A DNA stretch of 64,000 nt from Vulgatibacter incomptus_A (lineage in GTDB: Bacteria; Myxococcota; Myxococcia; Myxococcales; Vulgatibacteraceae), in NCBI GenBank assembly GCA_040391605.1, contig JBEBXK010000006.1, forward strand, positions 66,029-130,028, given 5' to 3'. The position numbers and the translations under genes were made by a program. Positions 25,842 through 34,353 of this stretch are shown one piece after another (within the stretch, counting starts at the first letter, position 1; the number at the start of each line of letters is the position of its first letter). The notes beneath the pieces are model-generated. The model did not search any database and had not been told where the DNA came from. It worked only from the letters and a program-made list of their open reading frames with translations.

Positions 25842-27680
25842 ATGGGATATTCGAGTTTGAGCGCCTGCGTCCGTGATCTGGAGGCGAACGGTGAGCTGAT
25901 CCGGATTCACCAGCCGATCGACCCCCACCTGGAGGCGGCGGCGATCCACCGGAGGGTCTACGCCCACGGTGGCCCGGCGCTGCTCTTCGAGCGGATCGAG
26001 GGCTCCCCCTTCCCGGCGGTCTCCAATCTCTTCGGCACCCTGGAGCGTTCGCGCTTCCTCTTTCGTGACACCATCGAGAGGGTGCGGGCGCTGATCGCCC
26101 TCAAATACGATCCGATGGCGGCGCTCAAGGATCCCGTCGGCTCCCTCCCTGCGGCGATCGCCGCCTATACGGCGCTGCCCAGGCGCTCGCGGGCGGGCGC
26201 GCCGATCCTCCACGGCCGCACCACCTTGAGCGAGCTGCCTGCGATCGTGAGCTGGCCCATGGACGGCGGCCCCTTCGTGCTGCTCCCCCAGGTCTACACC
26301 GAAGACCTTCGACGCCCCGGGATCATGAACGCGAACCTCGGGATGTATCGGGTGCAGCTCTCCGGCAACGACTACGTCCCCGACGAGGAGATCGGCCTCC
26401 ACTACCAGCTCCACCGTGGCATCGGCATCCACCAGAGCCAGGCGGTGGCGGCGGGGCGCCCGCTGAAGGTGAGCATCTTCGTCGGGGGCCCTCCCTCCCA
26501 CACCTTCGCGGCGGTGATGCCGCTGCCGGAGGGGCTCTCGGAGGCGACCTTCGCGGGGCTGCTGGGCGGGAGGCGCTTTCGCTACTTCTATGACGACGCG
26601 GGGCATTGCGTCTCGGCCGACGCCGACTTCGTGATCACCGGAGAGATCCGGGACGGCGTGCTCAAGCCCGAGGGGCCCTTCGGCGATCACCTGGGCTACT
26701 ACAGCCTGGCGCATCCCTTCCCTGTGCTGCGGGTGCAGCGGGTCTACCATCGCCGCGACGCGATCTGGCCGTTTACGGTGGTGGGGCGGCCACCCCAGGA
26801 GGACACCAGCTTCGGGGCCCTGATCCACGAGATCACGGGAGACGCGATCCCCAGGGAGGTGCCGGGCCTCGACTCGGTCCACGCGGTGGACGTCGCCGGT
26901 GTGCACCCGCTCTGCCTCGCGATCGGACACGAGCGCTACACCCCCTACCTGGACGAGCGACGGCCCCAGGAGCTCCTCACCATCGCCAACCACGTGCTGG
27001 GGACCAACCAGCTCTCCCTCGCCAAATATCTCTGGATCGCGGCGCGGGAGGATGACGCGAACCTGGATGTGAACGAGGTCCCAGCCTTCTTCCGCCATAT
27101 GCTCGAGCGGGTGGATTGGCGCCGGGATCTCCACTTCCAGACCCGCACCACCATCGACACCCTCGACTACTCGGGGAGCGGGCTCAATGAGGGCTCCAAG
27201 CTCGTCATCGCTGCGGCTGGTCCGAGGCGGCGGGAGCTGTCGACGTCTCTGCCTCCGGGCTTCGAGCTGCCGCGCCCCTTTCGGGACGCGAAGCTCGCGC
27301 TGCCCGGCGTGCTGGCGGTAGAGGGCCCCGTCTTCGTCGACTACGCCGCTGCCGCCGCCGAGCTCACGCGTTGGTGCGAGCAACTCGAGGGGCGGGAGTT
27401 GGAGGGCCTCCCGCTGATCGTCGTCTGCGACGATGCGGGCTTCGGCGCGGAGAGCGTGGAGAACCTCCTCTGGGTCACCTTCACCCGCAGCAACCCCTCT
27501 CACGATATCCACGGAGTGGGCGCCTTCACCGAGCACAAGCATTGGGGCTGCACAGGGCCCCTGATCATCGACGCCAGGGTGAAGCCCCACCACGCGCCGA
27601 TGCTGGTGGAGGATCCCGAGGTCGAGCGTCGGGTGGACGCCCTGGGCGCGAGGGGTGGGCCCCTCCACGGAATCATTTAA
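25842..27680 (+). CDS. UbiD family (prenylated-FMN) decarboxylase
   Basis: A 612-residue UbiD-like protein, longer than the roughly 500-residue enterobacterial UbiD and like the long bacterial members. Family features are NLGMYRVQLSGND (Arg and Gln contacting prenylated FMN), the GHYQLHRGIG-like helix region, the acidic EGPFGDHLGYYS loop with the catalytic Glu, and the terminal WGCTGPLIIDAR. ATG 25842 has AAGGAG four bases upstream. UbiD enzymes decarboxylate aromatic or unsaturated acids and need the UbiX flavin prenyltransferase, which is not in this window. It could act in quinone synthesis or aromatic catabolism. Confidence 0.9.
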   Translation: MGYSSLSACVRDLEANGELIRIHQPIDPHLEAAAIHRRVYAHGGPALLFERIEGSPFPAVSNLFGTLERSRFLFRDTIERVRALIALKYDPMAALKDPVGSLPAAIAAYTALPRRSRAGAPILHGRTTLSELPAIVSWPMDGGPFVLLPQVYTEDLRRPGIMNANLGMYRVQLSGNDYVPDEEIGLHYQLHRGIGIHQSQAVAAGRPLKVSIFVGGPPSHTFAAVMPLPEGLSEATFAGLLGGRRFRYFYDDAGHCVSADADFVITGEIRDGVLKPEGPFGDHLGYYSLAHPFPVLRVQRVYHRRDAIWPFTVVGRPPQEDTSFGALIHEITGDAIPREVPGLDSVHAVDVAGVHPLCLAIGHERYTPYLDERRPQELLTIANHVLGTNQLSLAKYLWIAAREDDANLDVNEVPAFFRHMLERVDWRRDLHFQTRTTIDTLDYSGSGLNEGSKLVIAAAGPRRRELSTSLPPGFELPRPFRDAKLALPGVLAVEGPVFVDYAAAAAELTRWCEQLEGRELEGLPLIVVCDDAGFGAESVENLLWVTFTRSNPSHDIHGVGAFTEHKHWGCTGPLIIDARVKPHHAPMLVEDPEVERRVDALGARGGPLHGII

Positions 27681-27710
27681 TATGTGAGGAGATCATAGAA
27701 TCTCGGGGGC

Positions 27711-27741
27711 AGGAGGGCAGCCAGCGAACGAGAGCCCTCCT
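27711..27741 (+). terminator. Hairpin downstream of the UbiD gene
   Basis: A perfect 8-bp inverted repeat, AGGAGGGC (27711-27718) and GCCCTCCT (27734-27741), with a 15-nt loop starts 30 bp after the UbiD stop. The right arm overlaps the first copy of a 27-bp direct repeat. No T-tract. Confidence 0.4.
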
Positions 27742-27822
27742 CCCCTGTGCGTGAACAGAAGGCTTGCCGAGAAATCAATCCGGATCGTTCTAGGGCCTCC
27801 TCCCCGGTGCGTGAACCGAAGG
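27736..27822. repeat. 27-bp direct repeat with exact 60-bp period
   Basis: Copies at 27736-27762 and 27796-27822 are identical except at two positions (core GTGCGTGAAC preceded by a CCTCCTCCCC box and followed by GAAGG). The start-to-start distance is exactly 60 bp. The sequence between the copies is unrelated. It sits between the UbiD gene and the molybdoenzyme operon, about 110-200 bp before the operon start. Confidence 0.8.
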
Positions 27823-27934
27823 AGCTGCTCCACCCGATGGGGCCGATCCGCCCATCGGTCGGGTGTTGGCGGGAGCACAGCGGGTCGCCCCTGGCGGTTT
27901 GACCCGATGCGGGGCGCTGCGCATCGTCCCCGAG

Positions 27935-29080
27935 ATGAGTCCGGAAGCTTTTCGCGCCGCGTCGTGGGGTCTTGCCCTGTCGATCGTCCTGCTGATCGCG
28001 ATCGTGATCGGCTCGCGGAACCTGGCTCACTTCGACGCGGCGCTGGTCGCCTACACCTTCGCCGTGGTCTTCGCGACCTTCGGCCTCACCTACCGCTATC
28101 TGATGTGGCTGCAGCGTCCCCCTACCGACGTCTACTGGAGGCGGGGCTGGCAGGCCTTCTTCGCCAGGGGCTTTCGCCTCCGAAATGCCGGGGCCTTCGC
28201 CGGCCGATTCGTCGGGGAGGTGATGGCCAACGGCTTCATCTTCCGCCGCGGCGCCCTACGAGGCCTCACCCATCTGCTGATCATGTGGGGCTGCATCCTC
28301 GCGGTGGCCATCACCTTCCCCCTGGTCTTCGGATGGCTCTTCTTCCGGCCGGTGCCAGGCGATCTGGCGATGTACGAGCTGATCGTCTTCGGATTCCCGA
28401 TCTTCCGATTCCCCCATGAGGGGGCGGGCGCGTTCTTCATGTTCCACGGCCTGGTCTGGGCCTCGGTGCTGGTGATCGCGGGGGTGATGCTCGCCATGCG
28501 CCGGCGGATGCGGGAGGAAGGCGCGGGCGCCGTGCAGCGCTTCGCCGAGGACTTCCTCCCGCTGATCCTCCTCTTCGCGGTGAGCATCACGGGGTTGATC
28601 CTCACCGCGAGCTACTCCTGGCTCAAGGGCTACGGCTACACATTCCTGGCCATCCTCCACGCCATCACCGTGATCGGCACCTTCCTCTGGCTCCCCTTCG
28701 GGAAGTTCTTCCACATCTTTCAGCGCCCCGCCCAGCTCGGCGTCGGCTTCTACAAAGACGTGGGGAGCGAGGAGAAGGCCCATTGCCGTCGCTGTGGCCA
28801 CGCCTTCTCCTCCAGGATCCACATCGAGGATCTGATCGAGGTGGAGCGCCGCCTGGGCTACCGCTACGAGATCCCAGCTAGCGATGTCGAGCACTACCAG
28901 TGGATCTGTCCACCGTGCCGCAGGGCCGCCTTCGCCATGGCGCAGACCCTGGCGTGGAGGGGGATCCGGGCAGGTGGCCCTCTGGCGGCAGGCGGTCGGC
29001 GTCCGATGCCCGTCTACGCCAACCCTGGCGAGGGTGAAGGCCCCCTGGGCGACGAGGATAGAGAGAACTTCCACCCGTAG
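27935..29080 (+). CDS. Membrane subunit of a molybdenum oxidoreductase complex (NarI/Hdr-like, C-terminal zinc ribbon)
   Basis: A 381-residue integral membrane protein with about six hydrophobic segments (starting SWGLALSIVLLIAIVIG), several containing His near the membrane (LTHLLIMW, FMFHGLVW, ILHAITVIG, KFFHIFQRP) that could bind haem b as in NarI-type cytochromes. The C-terminal cytoplasmic part has two Cys pairs (CRRCG and CPPC) about 70 residues apart, suggesting a small zinc ribbon. It probably exchanges electrons between the quinone pool and the downstream iron-sulfur subunits. It is the first gene of a five-gene operon, with 14 bp to the catalytic subunit. ATG 27935 was chosen as the first Met before the hydrophobic start. 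Assignment to NarI-like is by topology, not by a firm signature. Confidence 0.75.
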   Translation: MSPEAFRAASWGLALSIVLLIAIVIGSRNLAHFDAALVAYTFAVVFATFGLTYRYLMWLQRPPTDVYWRRGWQAFFARGFRLRNAGAFAGRFVGEVMANGFIFRRGALRGLTHLLIMWGCILAVAITFPLVFGWLFFRPVPGDLAMYELIVFGFPIFRFPHEGAGAFFMFHGLVWASVLVIAGVMLAMRRRMREEGAGAVQRFAEDFLPLILLFAVSITGLILTASYSWLKGYGYTFLAILHAITVIGTFLWLPFGKFFHIFQRPAQLGVGFYKDVGSEEKAHCRRCGHAFSSRIHIEDLIEVERRLGYRYEIPASDVEHYQWICPPCRRAAFAMAQTLAWRGIRAGGPLAAGGRRPMPVYANPGEGEGPLGDEDRENFHP

Positions 29081-29094
29081 AAGCGAGATCCCTC

Positions 29095-31386
29095 ATGGCC
29101 GATCCCAGCCCGCCGACGACGCCCACGCCGCCCTTGGGTCTGCATACCATCGCGGAGTTCGGGCCTCATCGAGCCTACTCCGAGGGCGTCCGGGTCGACA
29201 CCGGTGTGGAGCCCGATCGGGTCGTGAACACGCATTGCTGCTTCTGTGGACAGCAATGCGGGATGAAGCTCGAGGTGAAGGACGAGACCATCATCGGCGT
29301 GAAGCCCTGGTACGAGTTCCCTTTCAACCGCGGGATGATGTGCCCCAAGGGTGTGACCCGCTATCTGCAGCAGGCCCACCCCGATCGCCTGCTCCACGCC
29401 TACGAACGGGCCTCCGATTCTCCCAGCGGCTTTCGCGAGCTGGGCTATGGCGCGGCCATCGCCCGGGTGGCCGAGGCCATCGACCGCATCCAACGCGATC
29501 ATGGCAGGGACGCCTTCGCCATCCTCTCCGGCGCGAGCCTCTCCACCGAGAAGACCTACCTCATCGGCAAGTTCGCCCATATGTGTCTGCGCACAGCGAA
29601 TATCGATTACAACGGCAGGCTCTGCATGGTGAGCGCCGGCGCCGGGAACAAGAAGGCCTTCGGCATCGATCGCGCGGCGAACTCCTGGGCCGACATCATC
29701 GGCACCGAGGTGGTGTGGATCAGCGGCGCCAACATCGCCGAGTGCGCGCCGATCACCACCAACTACGTCTGGCAGGCGCGGGAGCAGGGGGCGAAGGTGA
29801 TCGTGGTCGATCCTCGGATCACCCCCATCGCCAGGACCTGCGATCTCTTCCTCCCGATCAAGCCGGGCCGAGACACCGCCCTCTTCAACGGGATCCTCCA
29901 CCTGATGATCGAGAACGATTGGCTCGATCACGAATTCATCGAGGAGAATACCGTGGGCTTCGAGGCGGTGGCCGCCGAGGTCCATCCCTGGACCCCGCGG
30001 CGGACCGCCGAGGTCACCGGCATCTCGGAGAAGCTGGTGCGGGAGGCAGCCGAGGTCTGGGGTCAAGCGAAGACCAGCTTCCTCATGCACGCCCGGGGCA
30101 TCGAGCATCACTCCAGCGGCGTCCAGAACGTAATGGGCTCCATCAACATCGTGCTGGCGTCAGGCCGCATCGGGCGTCCACTCTGTGGCTATGCCACCAT
30201 CACAGGGCAGGCCAACGGCCAAGGCGGCCGTGAGCATGGGCAGAAGTGTGATCAGCTCCCCGGCGGGCGGGACCTAGACAACCCCGAGCACCGCGCCTAT
30301 GTCGCCGGGGTGTGGGGGATGGATCCGGCGGACCTCCCCATGCCCGGCGCGATCGCCTACGAGATCATCCGCAAGGCGGAGCGCGGTGAGATCAAGGGGC
30401 TCTTGAGCATCTGTTTCAATCCGGTGGTCTCGCTCCCCGACAACAACTTCGTCCGCCGCGCCCTGGAGAAGCTCGACTTCTACGTGGCCATCGACTTCTT
30501 CCTGAACGAGACCGCGCGTTACGCCGACGTGGTGCTGCCCGGCTCGCTGCAGGAGGAGGACGAGGGGACGGTGACCCAGCTCGAGGGCCGGATCATCAAG
30601 ATCAACCAGGTGGTCGATTGCCCAGGCGAGGCGAAGCAGGACTGGCGGATCATCCAGGACATCGCCAAGGCGTTGGGCCGGGAGGCGGGGCTTGTCTTCG
30701 AGAGCTCCCGAGGGATCTTCGAAGAGCTGCGGATCGCGTCCAAGGGCTGGATCAACGACTACTCCGGCGTGAGCTGGGAGCGGGTCGAGGAGAACTACGG
30801 CGTCTTCTGGCCGTGCCCCGCCGAGACCCCTCCGGGGGTGCCGCTGCCGCCTCCCGAGGGGACCCGCCGCCTCTTCGAGCCCGGATCCTGGAACCCGATC
30901 GCCAAGGGGGCGGGGCCCTTCTACTTCGAGGACGGCAGGGCCCGCTTCAACGTCACCGCCTACCAGGGGCCGGCGGAGGACGTGGATGAGGACTATCCCC
31001 TGATCCTCACGACGGGGCGGGTGGTGAGCCAATTTCTCTCCGGCACCCAGACCCGGCGGATCGGCCCGCTGGTGGACCACTATCCCGAGCCGCGGATCGA
31101 GCTCCACCCCAGGCTGGCCGGGAAGCTGGGCATCGAGGACGGCGATTGGACCCTGGCGGAGAGCCGCCGGGGAAACTGCACGCTGCGTGCGCTGGTGGTC
31201 CGATCGATCCGGCCCGACACCGTCTTCGTCCCCTACCACTGGCCTGGGCGCAAGAGCGCCAACCAGCTCACCAACGCCGCCCTCGATCCCATCTCCGGGA
31301 TCCCGGAATACAAGGTCTGCGCCGTCCGGGTGCGCAAGGCCGACGGGCCGCCCGAGTACGCCGGAGTCCTGCAATCCCAGCAGTAG
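29095..31386 (+). CDS. Molybdopterin-dependent oxidoreductase catalytic subunit (NasA/NapA-like)
   Basis: A 763-residue Mo-bisPGD enzyme of the DMSO reductase superfamily. The N-terminal 4Fe-4S site is C48-x2-C51-x3-C55 with Cys83 in MMCPKG, and the Mo ligand should be Cys177 in NGRLCMVSAG, the NapA/Nas/Fdh-type context. TGQANGQGGREHG resembles the Nas/Nap TGQ-x-NAMGGRE segment. The C-terminal cofactor-binding domain (LTTGRVVSQFLSGTQTRR, then VFVPYHWPGRKSANQLT) is complete. There is no Tat signal, so the active site is probably cytoplasmic. The best guess is a nitrate reductase-like enzyme, but formate or another oxyanion is possible. Its partners (membrane, ferredoxin and Rieske subunits) are not the standard nas or nap set. 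Confidence 0.9.
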   Translation: MADPSPPTTPTPPLGLHTIAEFGPHRAYSEGVRVDTGVEPDRVVNTHCCFCGQQCGMKLEVKDETIIGVKPWYEFPFNRGMMCPKGVTRYLQQAHPDRLLHAYERASDSPSGFRELGYGAAIARVAEAIDRIQRDHGRDAFAILSGASLSTEKTYLIGKFAHMCLRTANIDYNGRLCMVSAGAGNKKAFGIDRAANSWADIIGTEVVWISGANIAECAPITTNYVWQAREQGAKVIVVDPRITPIARTCDLFLPIKPGRDTALFNGILHLMIENDWLDHEFIEENTVGFEAVAAEVHPWTPRRTAEVTGISEKLVREAAEVWGQAKTSFLMHARGIEHHSSGVQNVMGSINIVLASGRIGRPLCGYATITGQANGQGGREHGQKCDQLPGGRDLDNPEHRAYVAGVWGMDPADLPMPGAIAYEIIRKAERGEIKGLLSICFNPVVSLPDNNFVRRALEKLDFYVAIDFFLNETARYADVVLPGSLQEEDEGTVTQLEGRIIKINQVVDCPGEAKQDWRIIQDIAKALGREAGLVFESSRGIFEELRIASKGWINDYSGVSWERVEENYGVFWPCPAETPPGVPLPPPEGTRRLFEPGSWNPIAKGAGPFYFEDGRARFNVTAYQGPAEDVDEDYPLILTTGRVVSQFLSGTQTRRIGPLVDHYPEPRIELHPRLAGKLGIEDGDWTLAESRRGNCTLRALVVRSIRPDTVFVPYHWPGRKSANQLTNAALDPISGIPEYKVCAVRVRKADGPPEYAGVLQSQQ

Positions 31387-31403
31387 CCAAGGAGGAGCAC
31401 GCG

Positions 31404-32039
31404 ATGCCCGTCCCAGACGATATGGTGTTCTACGTGGATCCGGCGAGGTGCATCGGCTGCCAATCATGTGTGCAGGCCTGCATGGAGTGCGATACGCACA
31501 AGGGTCAGTCGATGATCCAGCTCGACTTCATCGACAAGGCCAACTCGCCCCAGACCGTGCCGATGGTGTGCATGCATTGCGAGTCGCCGACCTGCGCCGA
31601 GGTCTGCCCCGCCGACGCCATCAAGCGCACCGAGGATGGCGTGGTCCAGACGGCCCGCAAGCCCCGCTGCATCGCCTGCAACAACTGCGTGATCGCCTGC
31701 CCCTTCGGCGTGCCGAAGATGAACACCGACCGCGGTTTGATGATGAAATGTGATATGTGCTACGACCGTACGTATGTGGGCCTCAAGCCGATGTGCGCCT
31801 CGGTCTGCCCCAGCCAGGCCCTGGCCTTCGGCACCCGGGAGGAGATGGCCCGGACCCGGCCCGGCTCCATCCCCACCAACACCTTCCGCTTCGGGGAGCA
31901 GCTGATCAAGACCAAGGTGGTGGTGATGGTCCCGAAGGACGCGAGAGAACCAATCGTCGACGTCACGGCCTCGCTCTTCGAGCCCACCTACGGGAACGAA
32001 CTGATGGACGATGTCTTCGCGGAGGTGGAGGGGCCATGA
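31404..32039 (+). CDS. Four-cluster ferredoxin-type electron-transfer subunit (DmsB/NrfC-like)
   Basis: A 211-residue iron-sulfur protein with 16 Cys in four groups: C16-x2-C19-x2-C22-x3-C26, then CMHC-x4-C-x3-CP, CIAC-x2-C-x3-CP, and CDMC with a distal C-x3-CP. This is the four [4Fe-4S] pattern of DmsB/NrfC/HybA-type subunits that wire a molybdoenzyme to its membrane partner. No Tat signal is present, consistent with a cytoplasmic location like the catalytic subunit. GGAGGAG precedes ATG 31404. The stop overlaps the Rieske start as ATGA. Confidence 0.95.
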   Translation: MPVPDDMVFYVDPARCIGCQSCVQACMECDTHKGQSMIQLDFIDKANSPQTVPMVCMHCESPTCAEVCPADAIKRTEDGVVQTARKPRCIACNNCVIACPFGVPKMNTDRGLMMKCDMCYDRTYVGLKPMCASVCPSQALAFGTREEMARTRPGSIPTNTFRFGEQLIKTKVVVMVPKDAREPIVDVTASLFEPTYGNELMDDVFAEVEGP

Positions 32040-32602
32040 GCGACGCGATCAGCGAGGGCCATCGGCGCCCGGACAGCCAGACCACGCCGCCGGACGGGCG
32101 GCCGTATCGGATGCAGCCGAAGTGGAGGCAGGACTTTCCCATCGACTCGGGACAGGACGAATACATCTCGCGCCGGGAGCTGGTGAAGTTCATCGTCCTC
32201 ACCAGCGGCGCCTTCGTGGTAGGGCAGTTCTGGCTGGTGCTGCGGCGCCTGACCAGCGCGGACTTCGAGACGCCGCCGCCCCTGGCGATCGCCTCGGTGG
32301 ACGAGCTCCCCATCGGTGGCGCGAAGACCTTCCACTACCCCGAGGGGAGCACGCCGCGACTGCTGGTGCGCACCGGCGCCGATCGTTTCGTGGCCTATGA
32401 CCAACAGTGCACCCACCTCCTCTGCCCCGTGGTCCCCGCGGTGAAGGAGGGCAAGCTCCACTGCCCCTGCCACAACGGCTGGTTCGATCTGGAGACCGGG
32501 GCGGTCACGGCAGGACCGCCGCAGCGGGCGCTGCCCAAGGTGCTGATCGAGGTCCGCGGCCGGCAGGTGGTCGCCACCGGCGTCGAGCTCCCCGGGAGAT
32601 GA
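32036..32602 (+). CDS. Rieske [2Fe-2S] protein, membrane-anchored
   Basis: A 188-residue Rieske protein. The SRRELVKF-start hydrophobic segment at about 46-70 acts as a Tat-like signal anchor, placing the Rieske domain outside the cytoplasm or at the membrane. Cluster ligands are C125 and H127 in CTHLLC and C143 and H146 in CPCHNG; C130 and C145 can form the stabilising disulfide. The presence of that disulfide pair suggests a bc-type, high-potential Rieske. It overlaps its neighbours by ATGA at both ends. A Rieske partner is uncommon in standard nitrate reductase operons and suggests a distinct electron path. Confidence 0.93.
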   Translation: MSDAISEGHRRPDSQTTPPDGRPYRMQPKWRQDFPIDSGQDEYISRRELVKFIVLTSGAFVVGQFWLVLRRLTSADFETPPPLAIASVDELPIGGAKTFHYPEGSTPRLLVRTGADRFVAYDQQCTHLLCPVVPAVKEGKLHCPCHNGWFDLETGAVTAGPPQRALPKVLIEVRGRQVVATGVELPGR

Positions 32603-32817
32603 AGACCCGACCGCCGTTCATCCGGGCCCGCCGGATTCCCATCGTCAACGCGATCCTGCTCTTCGTGATCCTCCTGGTCTCCCTCCAGCTCTGGCTCCTC
32701 ACCGCCACCATGAACGCCTGGCTCGCCGGAGACGACTCCATCGTGGTCCCCGCCGCGCTGGTGAGCCTCCTCTGCCTCGCCCTCAACATCGGCCTGCTCC
32801 GTTACCTCACGAGGTAA
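32599..32817 (+). CDS. Small two-helix membrane protein of the molybdoenzyme operon
   Basis: A 72-residue protein with a basic N-terminus (MKTRPPFIRARRIP) and two hydrophobic segments (about 15-38 and 48-68). The start overlaps the Rieske stop as ATGA, so it is translated with the complex. It has no conserved residues I can link to a function; it could help assemble or anchor the complex. I do not recognise the family with certainty. Confidence 0.7.
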   Translation: MKTRPPFIRARRIPIVNAILLFVILLVSLQLWLLTATMNAWLAGDDSIVVPAALVSLLCLALNIGLLRYLTR

Positions 32818-33117
32818 GGAGCTTCAGCGCCCGTCGGGAGGATATTCATCCTGGCGAAGCGGCCTCCTGGGGTAGGCGGCGACGAGGCATGGCCGAGGGT
32901 CTCCGGGGCGTCCAGGCCGTGCCGGCCACAGGAGCCTCCATGCGCCTCCTCGCCGGGAGGCGCCGGAGCCCTTGCGCGCTCACGACCCTCTCGAATCCCC
33001 CTTCATTTTGCTTGTTGCCATTCATAAGCCTCACCTGGTGAATGCCAATGGCGTCATTAAGCCAATTGAGGGGGAGTTCACGAACTCATGGCGGGCGAGG
33101 GAGGCTGTGCTCTCGTC
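32818..33117. other. Convergent intergenic region with AT-rich patch
   Basis: This 300-bp gap separates the molybdoenzyme operon from the convergent cofactor operon. It holds a hairpin at 32942-32963 (listed separately). At about 32997-33080 there is a markedly AT-richer stretch with an imperfect inverted repeat (TTGCCATTCA and TGAATGCCAA, 9 of 10 bases paired). No gene was recognised; a 62-codon open frame there has no family features. Confidence 0.45.
32942..32963 (+). terminator. Hairpin between convergent Mo-enzyme and Moco operons
   Basis: A perfect 8-bp stem GCGCCTCC / GGAGGCGC with a 6-nt loop. No T-tract. Its position 125 bp after the last gene of the operon fits a terminator, possibly working in both directions. 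Confidence 0.5.
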
Positions 33118-34353
33118 TCAGGCGAGCTCCCAGAAGGAGGGGTCGATGATCTCGACCTGAGTGAGGTCGCCTTCGCGGAGCTCGGAGAGATGGGCGGGGA
33201 AGACGAGGAGGCCGTTGGCCCGGACCATGGGGAGGAGTGCGCCGCTCGATTGATTGCCGGCGAGCCGCACCCGGAAGGCCTCGCCGTCACGGGAGACCAG
33301 CGCGCGGAGGAAGCTGGTGCGGCCGGGTCTTTGGTGGAGGGTCTCCTGGAGTAGGGCCGGGACGGAGGGACGGCGCAGGTGGCGATGGCCCATCATCCGG
33401 AGGAGGGCGGGGCGGACGAATTGCTCGAAGGAGATCATGCAGGAGACGGGGTTGCCTGGCAGTCCGAAGACGGGCTTGCCGCCCAGGGCGCCGAAGGCCA
33501 GCGGATGTCCGGGCTTCATCGCCACCCGCCAGAACTTCATCTCGGTACCCAGGCGGGCCAGCACCCCCTTGACCCAATCGTAGTCTCCCACCGAGACACC
33601 GCCTGTGGTGATGATGGCGTCAGCTATCAGTGCTTCCCTGAGGCTGGCCTCGATCGCCTCTTCGCGATCGGCGGCGACGCCCAGGCTGAGGGGGAAAGCG
33701 CCACACTCTCGCACCAGGGCCTCCAGCGCGTAGAGGTTGGACGCGACGATCCTGCCATGCTTGCGGCTGCCGTCGACCTCGACCAGCTCGTCGCCGGTGG
33801 AGAGGATCGCCACCCGCGGCCGCTGCACGACCCGGACGAAAGAACGCCCGACGCTCGCCGCCATGGCGATGGCCGCAGGCGTCAGCGCCGCGCCGGCGGC
33901 CAGGACCTCCTCGCCCCGCCTGACGTCCTCACCGGCCCGGCGCACGTTCTCTCCGGGTTGTACGGCCGACTTGATGAGGACCGTCGCCCCCTCGGAGCGA
34001 GTGTCCTCCACTCGCACCACGGCGTCGGCGCCCTCGGGCGTCGCGGCGCCGGTCATGATCCGGATCGCGGTCCCGGGCCGCAGGCTGGTGGTGGGCAGCC
34101 GCCCCGCCGGCAGCTCGTCGATCACCTCCAATGACGCCGGCTGGGCGAGGGTCGCGCGGCCCACGTCCACCGCACGGATCGCGAAGCCGTCCATCGCCGA
34201 GTTGTCGAGCGGCGGGAGATCCCAGGGGGAGGCGATGGACTCGGCGAGGATCCGGCCTAGCCCCTCGGTGATCGGCAGCTTCTCGCCGCCCATCCGCACC
34301 ACCGAGTCGAGGATGATCGCGCGGGCTTCGTCTACGGAGATCGACTCCTTCAT
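33118..34353 (-). CDS. moeA: Molybdopterin molybdotransferase MoeA
   Basis: A 411-residue enzyme that inserts molybdate into adenylated molybdopterin. The family signatures are DNSAMDGFAIR near residue 50, IMTGAATPEGADAVVRVED, the TGDELVEVDG segment, ITTGGVSVGDYDWVK and the VFGLPGNPVS motif of the MPT-binding domain. Length is normal. It is the last gene of the six-gene Moco operon. Unlike the other junctions of that operon, its start is 61 bp from the preceding stop because of a 65-bp tandem duplication; the ATG overlaps the stop of a 22-codon relic ORF. Confidence 0.96.
   Translation of the reverse strand: MKESISVDEARAIILDSVVRMGGEKLPITEGLGRILAESIASPWDLPPLDNSAMDGFAIRAVDVGRATLAQPASLEVIDELPAGRLPTTSLRPGTAIRIMTGAATPEGADAVVRVEDTRSEGATVLIKSAVQPGENVRRAGEDVRRGEEVLAAGAALTPAAIAMAASVGRSFVRVVQRPRVAILSTGDELVEVDGSRKHGRIVASNLYALEALVRECGAFPLSLGVAADREEAIEASLREALIADAIITTGGVSVGDYDWVKGVLARLGTEMKFWRVAMKPGHPLAFGALGGKPVFGLPGNPVSCMISFEQFVRPALLRMMGHRHLRRPSVPALLQETLHQRPGRTSFLRALVSRDGEAFRVRLAGNQSSGALLPMVRANGLLVFPAHLSELREGDLTQVEIIDPSFWELA

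Noticed and set aside
29095..31386. A selenocysteine formate dehydrogenase
   Set aside because: The Mo-ligand position is an ordinary Cys (RLCM) and there is no in-frame TGA.
32972..33160. A 62-codon plus-strand frame over the AT-rich patch
   Set aside because: It runs into moeA on the other strand and has no family features.
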